NCBI GenBank assembly: GCA_015229005.1
Contig: JADGCL010000017.1
Span: forward strand, 1 to 47,813
DNA from: Magnetococcales bacterium
GTDB taxonomy: Bacteria; Pseudomonadota; Magnetococcia; Magnetococcales; JADGCL01
Length of the DNA stretch: 47,813 nt
Reading direction: 5' to 3'
Positions within the stretch are counted from its first letter, which is position 1. Every line of letters begins with the position of its first letter. The position numbers were made by a program, and so were the translations under genes. This document shows positions 32,121-40,459 of the stretch, piece after piece. The notes under the pieces are model-generated. The model saw only the letters and a program-made list of their open reading frames with translations. It ran no database searches and was not told where the DNA came from.

Positions 32121-33323
32121 TTGCCTCCCCAACTCCCAGGACTGGCGCTCTACGTCCACCTGCCCTTCTGCGTCAGCAAGTGCCCCTACTGCGATTTCTC
32201 CTCCCGCGTCGTCTCCCCCGTCCCGGAAAAGGCCTATACCGACACCCTGGTCGAGGAACTGAGACTGTGGCGGAATTACCTGCAAGAAGACCGCCGCCCC
32301 CTGGATTCGGTGTTCTTCGGCGGCGGCACCCCTTCGCTGTTCTCACCCGATTCGATCGGGCGCCTGATGCAGGGGATCACCCGCCTCTGGCCGTTGGCGC
32401 CCGGGTGCGAAGTGACCCTGGAGGCCAATCCGGAATCCAGTACCCTCCCCCGATTCCAGGGCTACCGCGCCGCCGGTGTGACCCGTCTGAGTCTCGGCAT
32501 CCAATCCCTGGACCCACAAAGATTGCACGGGCTGCAACGGGCCCATGACCGAAACATGGCCCTCGCCGCCATGGAAGCGGCCTCGAAGACAGGTTTTGCC
32601 GCCGTCAACTTCGACCTGATCTACGGCACCCCCGGACAGGGACCCGACTCCTGGAAACACGAACTCGAAGAGGTCACGGCCTGGAACCCCGCCCACCTCT
32701 CCTGCTACCAACTCACCCCGGAGACCGGCACCCCACTGGCCGCCCGGATTGATCGCGGTGACCTCTCCCTGCCCGCGGAGGAGGAGCAACGAAAATTGTG
32801 GGATACCACATGGCAAACCCTGGAAAGCAAGGGCTGGGAAGGCTACGAGATCAGCAACTTCGCCCGCCCAGGGCAACGCTGCCGCCACAACGACCACGTC
32901 TGGGATTTTGGGGACTACCTCGGTATCGGCGCCGCCGCCCACGGCAAACTGACCCGCGAGGACGGCACGACCACTCGCTTCGTCAACAAGGCAGATCCAG
33001 AGACCTACAAACAATCCGTGGCAACGACACGACCATCAACACCGCAAGCCCCAACACAGGTACCCGCACAAGCGGAGACCATCGACCGGAACACCAACGC
33101 CGGCGATTGCCTGATGCTGGGACTCAGACGCCGCGAGGGAGTCAACCTTGAAACCTTCCGCCAGGCCGCCGGTGGCGCAGACCCGCTCCTGCCGCGACAA
33201 CAGTGGCTCGAAGAACTCCTGGAAAACGGGATCGTGGAAATATCCGCAGAGCGCCTGCGGTTGACACCAAGGGGGAGACCGCTCCTCGACGAGGTAACCC
33301 GCCTGCTCCTCCCAGGCCTCTGA
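32121..33323 (+). CDS. hemW: Radical SAM haem chaperone HemW
   Basis: A 400-residue cytoplasmic radical SAM protein. The cluster motif CVSKCPYC (Cys17, Cys21, Cys24) follows YVHLPF; FFGGGTPSLF and the HNDHVWDFGDYLGIGAAAHG region are HemW/HemN-type. The CX3CX2C spacing with HemW-like length, and no HemN N-terminal extension, favour HemW, which delivers haem to respiratory enzymes, over coproporphyrinogen oxidase. The start is TTG 32121, with AAAGGAG 10 bp before it; no ATG fits the conserved N-terminus. It lies directly outside the island, and the old promoter may have been replaced by the insertion. Confidence 0.9.
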   Translation: MPPQLPGLALYVHLPFCVSKCPYCDFSSRVVSPVPEKAYTDTLVEELRLWRNYLQEDRRPLDSVFFGGGTPSLFSPDSIGRLMQGITRLWPLAPGCEVTLEANPESSTLPRFQGYRAAGVTRLSLGIQSLDPQRLHGLQRAHDRNMALAAMEAASKTGFAAVNFDLIYGTPGQGPDSWKHELEEVTAWNPAHLSCYQLTPETGTPLAARIDRGDLSLPAEEEQRKLWDTTWQTLESKGWEGYEISNFARPGQRCRHNDHVWDFGDYLGIGAAAHGKLTREDGTTTRFVNKADPETYKQSVATTRPSTPQAPTQVPAQAETIDRNTNAGDCLMLGLRRREGVNLETFRQAAGGADPLLPRQQWLEELLENGIVEISAERLRLTPRGRPLLDEVTRLLLPGL

Positions 33324-33733
33324 TACTTCACGCGGGAGACCAACGAAAAAAAACGCCAGCCTCGAGAAGAGCCCTGACCAAAACAGTGCCGAAAAAACAC
33401 CAGCCCGACCACCGCAACCCATCGGGCGATCAGGCCGGGAGGCAGCGGAGACCGGACCAGCCCCACTGCCCCCCCACCCCCATCCCTACTCGGGACCGGA
33501 CCCCGAGTATACCAAACTCACCCGCCCTGACCAAAAAAAAGTTCGCCCAGAGAACGAAAACCCTCTCGAAGAACGCAACAGACTCTGCAGCCCAAAGGAA
33601 CACCGCAGAAACCCGTCGGTTACACCGATCAACCCCGTAAGGCAGAGAAAATACCGTTCTCGTTCACCCTCAAGCGGAGCGACCAGGGACAGCCATCCCA
33701 CGACAGACCCTCTCAAGAGCCGGAAATCAACAC
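33324..33733. other. Convergent intergenic region between hemW and atpF
   Basis: This 410-bp stretch holds no supported gene. A 6-bp stem CTCGGG/CCCGAG lies at 33489-33507 without a T-run. Plus-strand frames here are rich in Pro, Arg and Lys and have no family features. The F1 genes and a second b-type subunit that might be expected after atpF are not present. Confidence 0.5.
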
Positions 33734-34276
33734 TCAATTCAGTTGCCGACCATCCTCCTGCAGCATCGTCAGCGCCTCTTGCACCATCTTGTTGGCCTCG
33801 GTCTTGGTGACGCTCTTGGCAACCAGCTTTTCCGTCGCCAGCATGGCCAACTCGACCGCCGCATCCTTGACCTCGGACATGGCCTTGCGCTTGGCCTGCT
33901 CGATCTCCTCGAGCGCCGAGCCCTTCTTCCGGTCCATCTCGTCCTTGAGAGCGGCCAAGGACTCCTCCCGGTAGCGGGCGGCCTCCTGACGGGCCTCCTC
34001 GGCAGTCTTGGCGGCGGCCTCCCAGGCCCCGTCAAGCTGGCTGCGATAATTCGCCAGGAGAGCCTCCGCCTCCTCCCTGGCCCGACGCGCCGCCGTCAGG
34101 TCATCCTCGATCCGCCGCCCCCGGGCATCCAGCAGGGCGCCGATGGCCGGGATGACGTACTTGTTCAGGAGCAGCATCAGGATGACAAACGAGACCACCG
34201 TCCAGAACATCTGCGACTGGAAAAAAGTGGCATCGAATTGCGGCAGACCGGAAGAAGCGTGGGCAGTGGCGATCAT
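33734..34276 (-). CDS. atpF: F0F1 ATP synthase subunit b (b'-like)
   Basis: A 180-residue peripheral-stalk subunit: a short N-terminus (ATAHASSGLPQFDATFF), one transmembrane helix (about 25-43), then a long charged coiled coil to the end. SGLPQFD before the helix resembles the b' subunit of alphaproteobacteria and photosynthetic bacteria more than E. coli b. Those organisms encode both b and b'; only one is present here, so either it forms a homodimer or the second gene lies elsewhere. Its start lies 2 bp after the atpE stop (TGATCATG). Confidence 0.88.
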   Translation of the reverse strand: MIATAHASSGLPQFDATFFQSQMFWTVVSFVILMLLLNKYVIPAIGALLDARGRRIEDDLTAARRAREEAEALLANYRSQLDGAWEAAAKTAEEARQEAARYREESLAALKDEMDRKKGSALEEIEQAKRKAMSEVKDAAVELAMLATEKLVAKSVTKTEANKMVQEALTMLQEDGRQLN

Positions 34277-34278
34277 GA

Positions 34279-34509
34279 TCAGCCGCCCTTGCCCATGACG
34301 ATGAAGGCAATGACCAAACCGTAGAGGGCGATGGCCTCGACGAAGGCCGCCCCGATCCAGACATACTTGGACAACTGCGACTCAGCCCCGGGCTGACGGG
34401 CGAAGGCCTCGATCGCCTTGCCGAACATGTACCCGAGGCCGATGCCGGATCCCGCGAGACCCGCAGCAGCCAATCCCATACCGATAAACGAGGCAGCAAG
34501 GCTTTCCAT
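34279..34509 (-). CDS. atpE: F0F1 ATP synthase subunit c
   Basis: A 76-residue hairpin of two transmembrane helices forming the rotor ring. The glycine motif GSGIGLG is in helix one; the loop ARQPG and the ion-binding Glu in FVEAIALYG in helix two are normal. The residues around the Glu look H+-type, without the extra Na+ ligands. AGGAGGA precedes ATG 34509. A decayed multi-hairpin repeat fills the 304 bp up to atpB. Confidence 0.95.
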   Translation of the reverse strand: MESLAASFIGMGLAAAGLAGSGIGLGYMFGKAIEAFARQPGAESQLSKYVWIGAAFVEAIALYGLVIAFIVMGKGG

Positions 34510-34568
34510 GAGACAGTTTCCTCCTGAACAGAAGCGCCGACAAGCCGTTGGACAACCGTTACCGGAAC

Positions 34569-34776
34569 CGTCGAAAAAGCCCAATCATGAACAAGTTCGG
34601 AGAACAAGTTCGGACTTCTCCAGACGTCTCCGGATGTTTCCAAAAGTTCCAGGACATCCCCAACCCGGGAGGGCAAAACCCGTTCCTGCCTTCCCCTTCA
34701 GATTCGACGGGCCAAACCGCCCGCTCCATCGAACCCGACCGGCCATCAGCGACCGGCACTACCCGTCCACCAACAG
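34569..34776. repeat. Chain-of-hairpins repeat (family 2), decayed copy B
   Basis: This copy matches the order of 30544-30688: a GTCGAAAAAGCCC start, then (after a ~70-bp insertion containing two GAACAAGTTCGG repeats) CAACCCGGGAGGGCAAAACC..., ATTCGACGGG...CCATCGAA, CGACCGGCCATC...CCGGC and CCCGTCCACCAAC. Stem pairing is partly lost. It sits between atpE and atpB, inside the operon, and may influence the relative output of the two genes. Confidence 0.7.
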
Positions 34777-34813
34777 GACGCCACCCCACTGCCCGCCGCA
34801 TGCACCCGACCGA

Positions 34814-35593
34814 TCAATGCATGTGAATGGCGTCGTTGATGTAGACACAGGTCAAGATGGTGAAAATATACGCCTGAATGATACCGATGAAGATCTCCAC
34901 CGCCGTGAAGACAACCGAAAAACCGAAAGGCAGCCAGGAACCGAACCACTGGAGATCCGCACAGAAGAAAAACAGCACGGCAAGGACGGTGTGGCCGGCG
35001 GTCATATTGGCAAAAAGACGCACCGAGAGCGAGACCGGCCTCGCCAGATAGGAGATGATCTCGATGGGAACCATCAGGGGCAACAACAGCGGCGGCAGCC
35101 CGCTGGGGACAAAAAAGTGAAGATAGTGGGCCCCATGCTTGTAGAACCCGAGCCCGGTGCTGAAAATGAAGACGCCTACGGCCAGGGTCCCCGTCACCAC
35201 CAACTGCGAGGTGGCCGTGAACGAGCCAGGGATGAGCCCGGTCAGGTTGCAGAAGAGGACGAAGAGGAACAGCGTCAGGATCCCGGGGAAGAAGGCCTTC
35301 CCCTTCTCGCCGATGGTCTGATCCACCACATCGCGGGCGAAGAGAAAGACCAGCTCCGCCAGACTCTGTAAACGTCCCGGGACCACCGAGGGCTTCTTCA
35401 GTGCGTAATGGAAAAAGAAGAACGCCAGCCCAAGGGCGATCCACATCCAGAGTACCGAGTTGGAGATGGAGATATCCAGACCGAAAAGCTCCAGATCGAC
35501 AATATTGTGAACCTGGAAGTGGTGCAGGGGATCCATCCGGGGAGCGGCCCCCTGAGCCCCTTCGGAAGCGTAGGCAACGGCGACGATACTCAT
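34814..35593 (-). CDS. atpB: F0F1 ATP synthase subunit a
   Basis: A 259-residue membrane stator subunit with about six helices. The essential Arg lies in SLSVRLFANMTAGH (about residues 180-193), and IEIISYLARPVSL, EIFIGIIQAYIF and the final INDAIHMH are typical. ATG 35593 overlaps the atpI stop (ATGA). It forms the proton half-channels with the c ring. Confidence 0.95.
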   Translation of the reverse strand: MSIVAVAYASEGAQGAAPRMDPLHHFQVHNIVDLELFGLDISISNSVLWMWIALGLAFFFFHYALKKPSVVPGRLQSLAELVFLFARDVVDQTIGEKGKAFFPGILTLFLFVLFCNLTGLIPGSFTATSQLVVTGTLAVGVFIFSTGLGFYKHGAHYLHFFVPSGLPPLLLPLMVPIEIISYLARPVSLSVRLFANMTAGHTVLAVLFFFCADLQWFGSWLPFGFSVVFTAVEIFIGIIQAYIFTILTCVYINDAIHMH

Positions 35594-35868
35594 GGCGGCG
35601 ACTGACTTCCCGGTCTGATGTTGTTGGCGTCGGGATTGACGGCTCGGTAGACGTTGAGGAAACCGGCGGCAACCCCGAAAAAGAGGGAAGCGACCATACA
35701 CCAAGGCCCCGTCCCCAGCCACTGGTCCAGAAGGTACCCGAGCCCCAAACCGACCAGGACGGCGCTCACCATCTCGGAGCCGAGCCTCATGGCAAAGCCC
35801 AGCCCAGCCCCCGGAGACGACTCCCCCTCCGGCCCGCTCACAGCGGCGCCCCTCTCAAGCCCTCGCAT
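35590..35868 (-). CDS. atpI: ATP synthase protein I (AtpI)
   Basis: A 92-residue small membrane protein with two helices (about 36-52 and 56-74), GYLLDQWLGTGPW between them and a conserved GFLNVYR. AtpI helps assemble the c ring. The start is uncertain: ATG 35868 lacks a ribosome site, and a possible promoter (TTGACA at 35896-35891, TAGCAT at 35872-35867) overlaps it; GTG 35841 with GAGAGGGG before it is a good alternative. It overlaps atpB, first in the F0 operon. Confidence 0.82.
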   Translation of the reverse strand: MRGLERGAAVSGPEGESSPGAGLGFAMRLGSEMVSAVLVGLGLGYLLDQWLGTGPWCMVASLFFGVAAGFLNVYRAVNPDANNIRPGSQSPP

Positions 35869-35900
35869 GCTAGAAAAAACTGCTTTGTCATGTCAACGTT

Positions 35901-37397
35901 TCATCGGCTCGATCGTCCCCCGTCCAGCCCCAGCTCCTGGATTTTCTTTCTGAGGGTGTTGCGATTGATGCCCAGCATCTGCGCCGCCTTGACCCGATTG
36001 CCCCGGGTCTCCTCGAGAACCCGGGCCAGCAGGACCTCTTCCACTCGGGTCACGATCGTCTGATAGAGCCCCGTCACCGGCAACCCCCCAAGAGTGGCAA
36101 AGAACCGATCCAACTCCCCCTGCACCGCCTCGCCGATGCTCACCCCCCGGCTCTCCGCAGCCCCCGCCTCCTCTTCGACGCCTCCCGCCTCCCCGGTCCG
36201 CCCCTCCGCGCCCCCGGGACGCCGAACCCCCACCGAAAGCCTCGGCAAATCCAGATGCGCGACCCCGATCACCTCATCGGGCACCAGCACCGTCAACCGG
36301 TGGATCAGATTTTCCAACTCCCGGACATTGCCCGGCCAGTCGTGCTGGAGCAGCCGCTCCAGGCTGCCTTCGCTCAGACGCTTGACCGCGACACCCAACT
36401 CGCGGGCACTCTTGTGCAGAAAGTGCTCGGCAAGAATCGGAACATCCTCCTTCCGCTCCCGAAGCGAGGGAACCAGCAACGGCACCACGTTCAACCGATA
36501 GAAAAGATCCTCGCGGAAAAGCCCCCGAGCGATGGCGTTGGGCAGATCCTGGTGAGTGGCGGCAATGATCCGGACATCGCTCTTGCGACTCTCGGTCCCT
36601 CCGATGCGGGTGAAGGTTCCGTCCTGCAGTACCCGAAGGAGCCTGGTCTGGGCCTCCAGCGGCATGTCCCCGATCTCGTCCAGGAAAAGCGACCCCCCTG
36701 CCGCCCGTTCGAAATGCCCCGCCCGCCGGGCAATGGCACCGGTGAAGGAGCCCTTCTCGTGCCCGAACAGTTCGCTCTCGATCAGGTTCCTGGGAATCGC
36801 CGCCATGTTGATCGCGGTGAAGGGACCCTCCCGACGCGGACTGAAAGCATGGACCGCCCGCGCCACCAACTCCTTGCCGGTACCGGACTCCCCGTGAATC
36901 AGGACCGTCATCTCCGAATTGGCCAGCCGTCCAATGGTGCGGAAGAGCTCCTGCATCGCCGCAGAAACCCCGATGAACCCCCCGAAGCGCTCCATCTCGG
37001 CGGCGGCATCCCGACGCAATGGCGGCTCGGGATCGGCCAGCGCCCGGTTCACCAATGAGACCAGATCCTGGATGTCGAACGGCTTCGGCAGATAGTCGAA
37101 GGCCCCCCGTTCAAAGGCGTGGACCGCGTTGCGCAGGGTACTCTGGGCGGTGATCACAATGACCGGCATCCCCGGGCGAAAGCTCTTGACCGTCTTCACC
37201 AGATCGAGCCCGGACCCGTCCGGCATGACGATATCCGTAATGACCAGATCCCCACCGCCCCGCTTGAGATCCGCCAGCAGGCCGCGCCCCTCGGCAAAGG
37301 CACGAACCCTGAAACCCGCCCGGCTCAGAGCCTGTTCCAGGACGAATCGCACCGACTGGTCATCGTCGGCCACCAGTATGGTCTTTGTCGAATCCAT
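35901..37397 (-). CDS. ntrC: Nitrogen regulation response regulator NtrC
   Basis: A 498-residue sigma-54 activator: receiver (1-120) with Asp55 in VITDIVMPDGSG, AAA+ domain (about 142-370) with Walker A GESGTGKE and GSFTGA loop (a Ser variant of GAFTGA), then a Pro/Gly/Glu-rich linker (about 390-430) and a Fis-type helix-turn-helix (NRVKAAQMLGINRNTLRKKI). Phosphorylated by NtrB, it turns on nitrogen-scavenging genes. It lies 160 bp downstream of ntrB, and that gap contains a copy of the 90-bp interspersed repeat. Confidence 0.94.
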   Translation of the reverse strand: MDSTKTILVADDDQSVRFVLEQALSRAGFRVRAFAEGRGLLADLKRGGGDLVITDIVMPDGSGLDLVKTVKSFRPGMPVIVITAQSTLRNAVHAFERGAFDYLPKPFDIQDLVSLVNRALADPEPPLRRDAAAEMERFGGFIGVSAAMQELFRTIGRLANSEMTVLIHGESGTGKELVARAVHAFSPRREGPFTAINMAAIPRNLIESELFGHEKGSFTGAIARRAGHFERAAGGSLFLDEIGDMPLEAQTRLLRVLQDGTFTRIGGTESRKSDVRIIAATHQDLPNAIARGLFREDLFYRLNVVPLLVPSLRERKEDVPILAEHFLHKSARELGVAVKRLSEGSLERLLQHDWPGNVRELENLIHRLTVLVPDEVIGVAHLDLPRLSVGVRRPGGAEGRTGEAGGVEEEAGAAESRGVSIGEAVQGELDRFFATLGGLPVTGLYQTIVTRVEEVLLARVLEETRGNRVKAAQMLGINRNTLRKKIQELGLDGGRSSR

Positions 37398-37443
37398 CGG
37401 CCCTACACCGGCAGAAAAAGGTAACCGTTCATGGTAGCACCGG

Positions 37444-37535
37444 CAAGGAAATCATCCCGTTGTTTCAGGGGCTTCTCCCCCGAGCCCCCGATGAGGGGGG
37501 CAGCTGAAGGCTCACCCCAAGGGCTCCCCCAGCCA
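37444..37535 (-). repeat. Interspersed intergenic repeat, family 1, copy B
   Basis: This is the reverse-strand partner of 22011-22100; identity is close to 80% by eye over about 90 bp, including GAAGCCCCTGAAACAAC. It lies between ntrB and ntrC, within the operon. A GGGG-rich hairpin could form in the transcript. Confidence 0.8.
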
Positions 37536-37556
37536 CTTACTGGTATTATTTTATTA

Positions 37557-38669
37557 CTAACGCGACACCGGCAAGTGAACCCGAAAAAGCGTAGCCTGCG
37601 ACTCACCATCGATCTCCAGCAGTCCGCCATGATCGTGAACGATCTTCTGACTGATGGCGAGCCCCAATCCCGTCCCCCGGGATTTGGTGGTGACGAAGGG
37701 ATGGAAAACCCTCTGCCGCAACTCCGGGGGAACTCCCGGGCCACTGTCGGTCACCTCCACCACCACGTTCTGCCAGCGTCGCCCCCCCTGAATGCGGATC
37801 CGCGAGGAAATCCGGGTAGAGAGCCCCACCCACCCCTGCTCTCCAGCCGCCTCGCGGGCGTTGGTCACGAGGTTCAGAAAAAGCTGGACCAGCCGATCCC
37901 GGTCACCGCGTACCAACGGCAGGGAGGGGTCGTAATTGCGCCGGGGAAGAGGTGGTCCGGAACCCCCGGCGCGGATGACATGATCCAACACCTCGTGAAT
38001 ATTCAGCTCCGCCATCGCCAGAGGATGGTTGTCGCCGAGACCCAGCAGGGTATCGAGCAGGCGCGTCACCCGATCCACCTCGGCCAGGATCAGCCCGGTA
38101 CACTCCCGCGCCGAGGGAAGCTCGGCCTCCATCCCCAATAGCTGCGCCGCCCCGCGTATCCCCGCCAGGGGATTCTTGACCTCATGGGCCACCGTCATGA
38201 CGAGATTCGCTACCGAATCCAGGGCCCCGGAGAGCCTCTCCCCATCCTCCAGGTACTCGACCGAGCCCACTTCCTCAAGCTGCAGCACCGCCCCGAACAT
38301 CGGCCCGCCAGCCGTGTTCACCAGTGGAATCGCCGTCAGGGATACCGCCAGCTTCTCCCGCGGCCCGGGGGAAAGCTGCGCCTTGCGGACCCGGCAGGGC
38401 ATCGCCAACCGCTGACAACGCTCGACAAGATCCAGGGCCAGCGGATGTCCAGGCAACAGTCGGTTCAGGGAGACCCCCACCAGAGCCCCCCGGGGCCTCC
38501 CCATGATACGTTCCGCCGAGGTGTTGACCGCCCGGACGATATTGCCCCGGTCGACGGCGATCAAACCCATCGCCAGTTGATCCCATAGATTGTCGACGGC
38601 AAAGGGATCGACGGCGGCAAGTGTCGCCTCCCTCGCCCCTTCAGGCAACCCGTCGTTCGTCGACGCCAC
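37557..38669 (-). CDS. ntrB: Nitrogen regulation sensor kinase NtrB
   Basis: A 370-residue cytoplasmic kinase. PAS domain (about 20-130), HisKA with MTVAHEVKNPLAG, and HATPase with NLVTNAREA (N box), DSGPGVP and GTGLGLA. It phosphorylates NtrC and responds to PII. GTG 38669 is chosen: GGAGGAG sits 7 bp before it, and it gives a 29-bp overlap with the dusB end; the first ATG would cut into the PAS domain. The arrangement dusB-ntrB-ntrC is typical of alphaproteobacteria. Confidence 0.92.
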   Translation of the reverse strand: MASTNDGLPEGAREATLAAVDPFAVDNLWDQLAMGLIAVDRGNIVRAVNTSAERIMGRPRGALVGVSLNRLLPGHPLALDLVERCQRLAMPCRVRKAQLSPGPREKLAVSLTAIPLVNTAGGPMFGAVLQLEEVGSVEYLEDGERLSGALDSVANLVMTVAHEVKNPLAGIRGAAQLLGMEAELPSARECTGLILAEVDRVTRLLDTLLGLGDNHPLAMAELNIHEVLDHVIRAGGSGPPLPRRNYDPSLPLVRGDRDRLVQLFLNLVTNAREAAGEQGWVGLSTRISSRIRIQGGRRWQNVVVEVTDSGPGVPPELRQRVFHPFVTTKSRGTGLGLAISQKIVHDHGGLLEIDGESQATLFRVHLPVSR

Positions 38670-39654
38670 CAAAAAACTCCTCCAGAAGCTGCCGGGCGGC
38701 CACCACCCCTCCGGCCCGATTGACCGCTTCCCGAAAGCGGGCTGCCCCCTCCATCCCGTGGGCGTACCAACACAGGTGTTTGCGCGCCAGGCGATTGCCC
38801 ACCACCTCCCCGTGAAATGCGAGAAGGGCGGCAAAATGTTCGCGCACAACCGCCAGTCGCTCTGCAGGCAACGGCCCCGGAAGCGGCTGGCGATGCCCGA
38901 AATAGTGGGCCACCTCGCGGAAGATCCAGGGATTGCCCAGGGCCCCCCGCCCGATCATCACCCCATCAACCCCGGTCTCGGAGGCGAGCCGTTGGGCGCT
39001 CGGTCCGTCGACCACATCGCCATTGCCGATCACCGGGATGGTGAGGCCCGCCTTGATCCGGGCTATCCCCTCGTAGTCGGCCTGCCCTCGATACATCTCC
39101 GCAGCGGTGCGACCGTGAACGGTCACCCAGGCAACGCCCCGTTCCTGGGCTAATACCGCGACCTCAAGCCCGGTCAACCGTTGCCGGTCCACCCCCAGGC
39201 GGAGTTTCACCGTCACCGGCACCGACACCGCTGCCACCACCGCCTCCACGATCCGCGCCGCCCGCTCTGGGTCGGCCAGGAGCGCCGCTCCCGCCCCGGT
39301 ACGGACGATCTTCCTGACCGGGCACCCCATGTTGATATCAATGATATCCGCCCCCAGGCCGGCATTCATCCGTGCCGCCTCGGCCATGACTCCGGGGTCG
39401 GCGCCGGCGATCTGGACGACCAGCGGCCACTCCCCCTCCGGGCGAAGACCGATCTTGAGACTCCGGGCATTTCGGCGGATCATCGCCTGCGAGGCGATCA
39501 TCTCCGAGACCGCCAGATCCGCCCCGAACCGTCGCGCCACCTGCCGAAACGGCGCGTCGCTGATCCCAGCCATCGGCGCCAACAGAAGGAGCGGTCGGCC
39601 CAGGTTCAGGCCATCCCCGGCAAAGACCCGAGCTATGGTGGGGTGGATGGACAT
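38641..39654 (-). CDS. dusB: tRNA-dihydrouridine synthase (DusB/NifR3 type)
   Basis: A 337-residue FMN enzyme that reduces uridines in the D loop of tRNA. LAPMAGISDAPFR at the N-terminus, DINMGCPVRKI with the catalytic Cys, VTVHGRTAAEMYRGQADY, and GNGDVVDG, GVMIGRGALGNPWIF are family signatures. The older name nifR3 comes from this same position upstream of ntrBC. ATG 39654 is used (a GGAGAG lies 12 bp before it); a TTG at 39717 is possible. Confidence 0.93.
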   Translation of the reverse strand: MSIHPTIARVFAGDGLNLGRPLLLLAPMAGISDAPFRQVARRFGADLAVSEMIASQAMIRRNARSLKIGLRPEGEWPLVVQIAGADPGVMAEAARMNAGLGADIIDINMGCPVRKIVRTGAGAALLADPERAARIVEAVVAAVSVPVTVKLRLGVDRQRLTGLEVAVLAQERGVAWVTVHGRTAAEMYRGQADYEGIARIKAGLTIPVIGNGDVVDGPSAQRLASETGVDGVMIGRGALGNPWIFREVAHYFGHRQPLPGPLPAERLAVVREHFAALLAFHGEVVGNRLARKHLCWYAHGMEGAARFREAVNRAGGVVAARQLLEEFFGGVDERRVA

Positions 39655-39810
39655 CGGTTGCCTACTCTCCGACTCGGAAGCTCGGGTGAATCTAGCCGCA
39701 ACCCGACCTTTCGGCAATGGACCGCTTCCCCAAGTCCCTCGTCCCGGAGAACCGACACCAAGACCGCGCGACGTGACGAAAAAACCCCTCAGCGACGCCA
39801 GACGATAGCT

Positions 39811-40152
39811 TCAACGAAGATACGGACTCCACAAAACCGCCGTGGGCACACGAGGCATGAGTATCGGAGGCGGTGGCGGAACGAGAGGCCCTGGCGGAAG
39901 ATAGACTCGGGGCTTCTCCTCCCTGATTCCGTGCCACCTTTCCGACTCGTGCGCGTGATCTTCGTCGACCTCTTCGGATCTGTCCCAATCGTCGGAACTG
40001 TCCCAATCGTCGGAAGGGTGATCCTCCCAGCTTCGAGCGGAATCATCGGAGTGGTGATGGCGATGGTGGTGGTGGCGATCCCCCCCCGCCGCAGCCTGAA
40101 CCGAAAATCCAGCGACAACAACGACAAGGAGAAACGAAACCAGTCCCTTCAT
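39811..40152 (-). CDS. Exported His-rich protein
   Basis: A 113-residue protein with a signal peptide (residues 1-23, ending QAAAGG), a His run (HHHHRHHH, about 27-34) and an acidic part with two copies of SDDWD. The C-terminal 35 residues are Pro-rich (PPGPLVPPPPPILMP). No family is recognised. His plus Asp clusters in the periplasm often bind Ni, Zn or Cu, so metal buffering is a reasonable guess. GGAGGGAG lies just before ATG 40152. Confidence 0.65.
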   Translation of the reverse strand: MKGLVSFLLVVVVAGFSVQAAAGGDRHHHHRHHHSDDSARSWEDHPSDDWDSSDDWDRSEEVDEDHAHESERWHGIREEKPRVYLPPGPLVPPPPPILMPRVPTAVLWSPYLR

Positions 40153-40273
40153 CGGCTCCCTCCAGTCACACCGAGTGTCCGGCGAAATGCTCACACCATC
40201 GGACGGTCACAACCAGGCGAGAGTGACATCAACGGGAAAAAAATCCGAACCCGCATGATCGCCCGCAATGCCC

Positions 40274-40423
40274 TCAGGGAGCGGATGCGGAACGTCCGAC
40301 CGCAGTCGGGGCCCGACTGCCGAGACCGGCCTCCTTCGCATCCTGCAAGAAATAAAGCGCGGCAAGCGTGCCGACGGCGATCACGACAAAAACGACGGCC
40401 AGGGTGAATTGGTTGCCCGTCAT
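40274..40423 (-). CDS. Small single-pass membrane protein (49 residues)
   Basis: This short gene has GGGAGGG before its ATG at 40423. It reads MTGNQFTLAVVFVVIAVGTL..., a single transmembrane helix (about residues 5-25), then a short polar tail. It starts 37 bp after the end of the upstream 211-residue gene, so it is probably in the same transcript. Function unknown; the size and shape fit small regulatory or complex-stabilising membrane proteins. Confidence 0.55.
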   Translation of the reverse strand: MTGNQFTLAVVFVVIAVGTLAALYFLQDAKEAGLGSRAPTAVGRSASAP

Positions 40424-40459
40424 AACGCCCTCCCGGAATGCCCTCCTGAAGACCCGAGT

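Noticed and set aside
33489-33507. CTCGGG/CCCGAG stem considered as terminator for hemW or atpF
   Set aside because: The stem is only 6 bp with no T-run and lies more than 160 bp from hemW and more than 220 bp from atpF.
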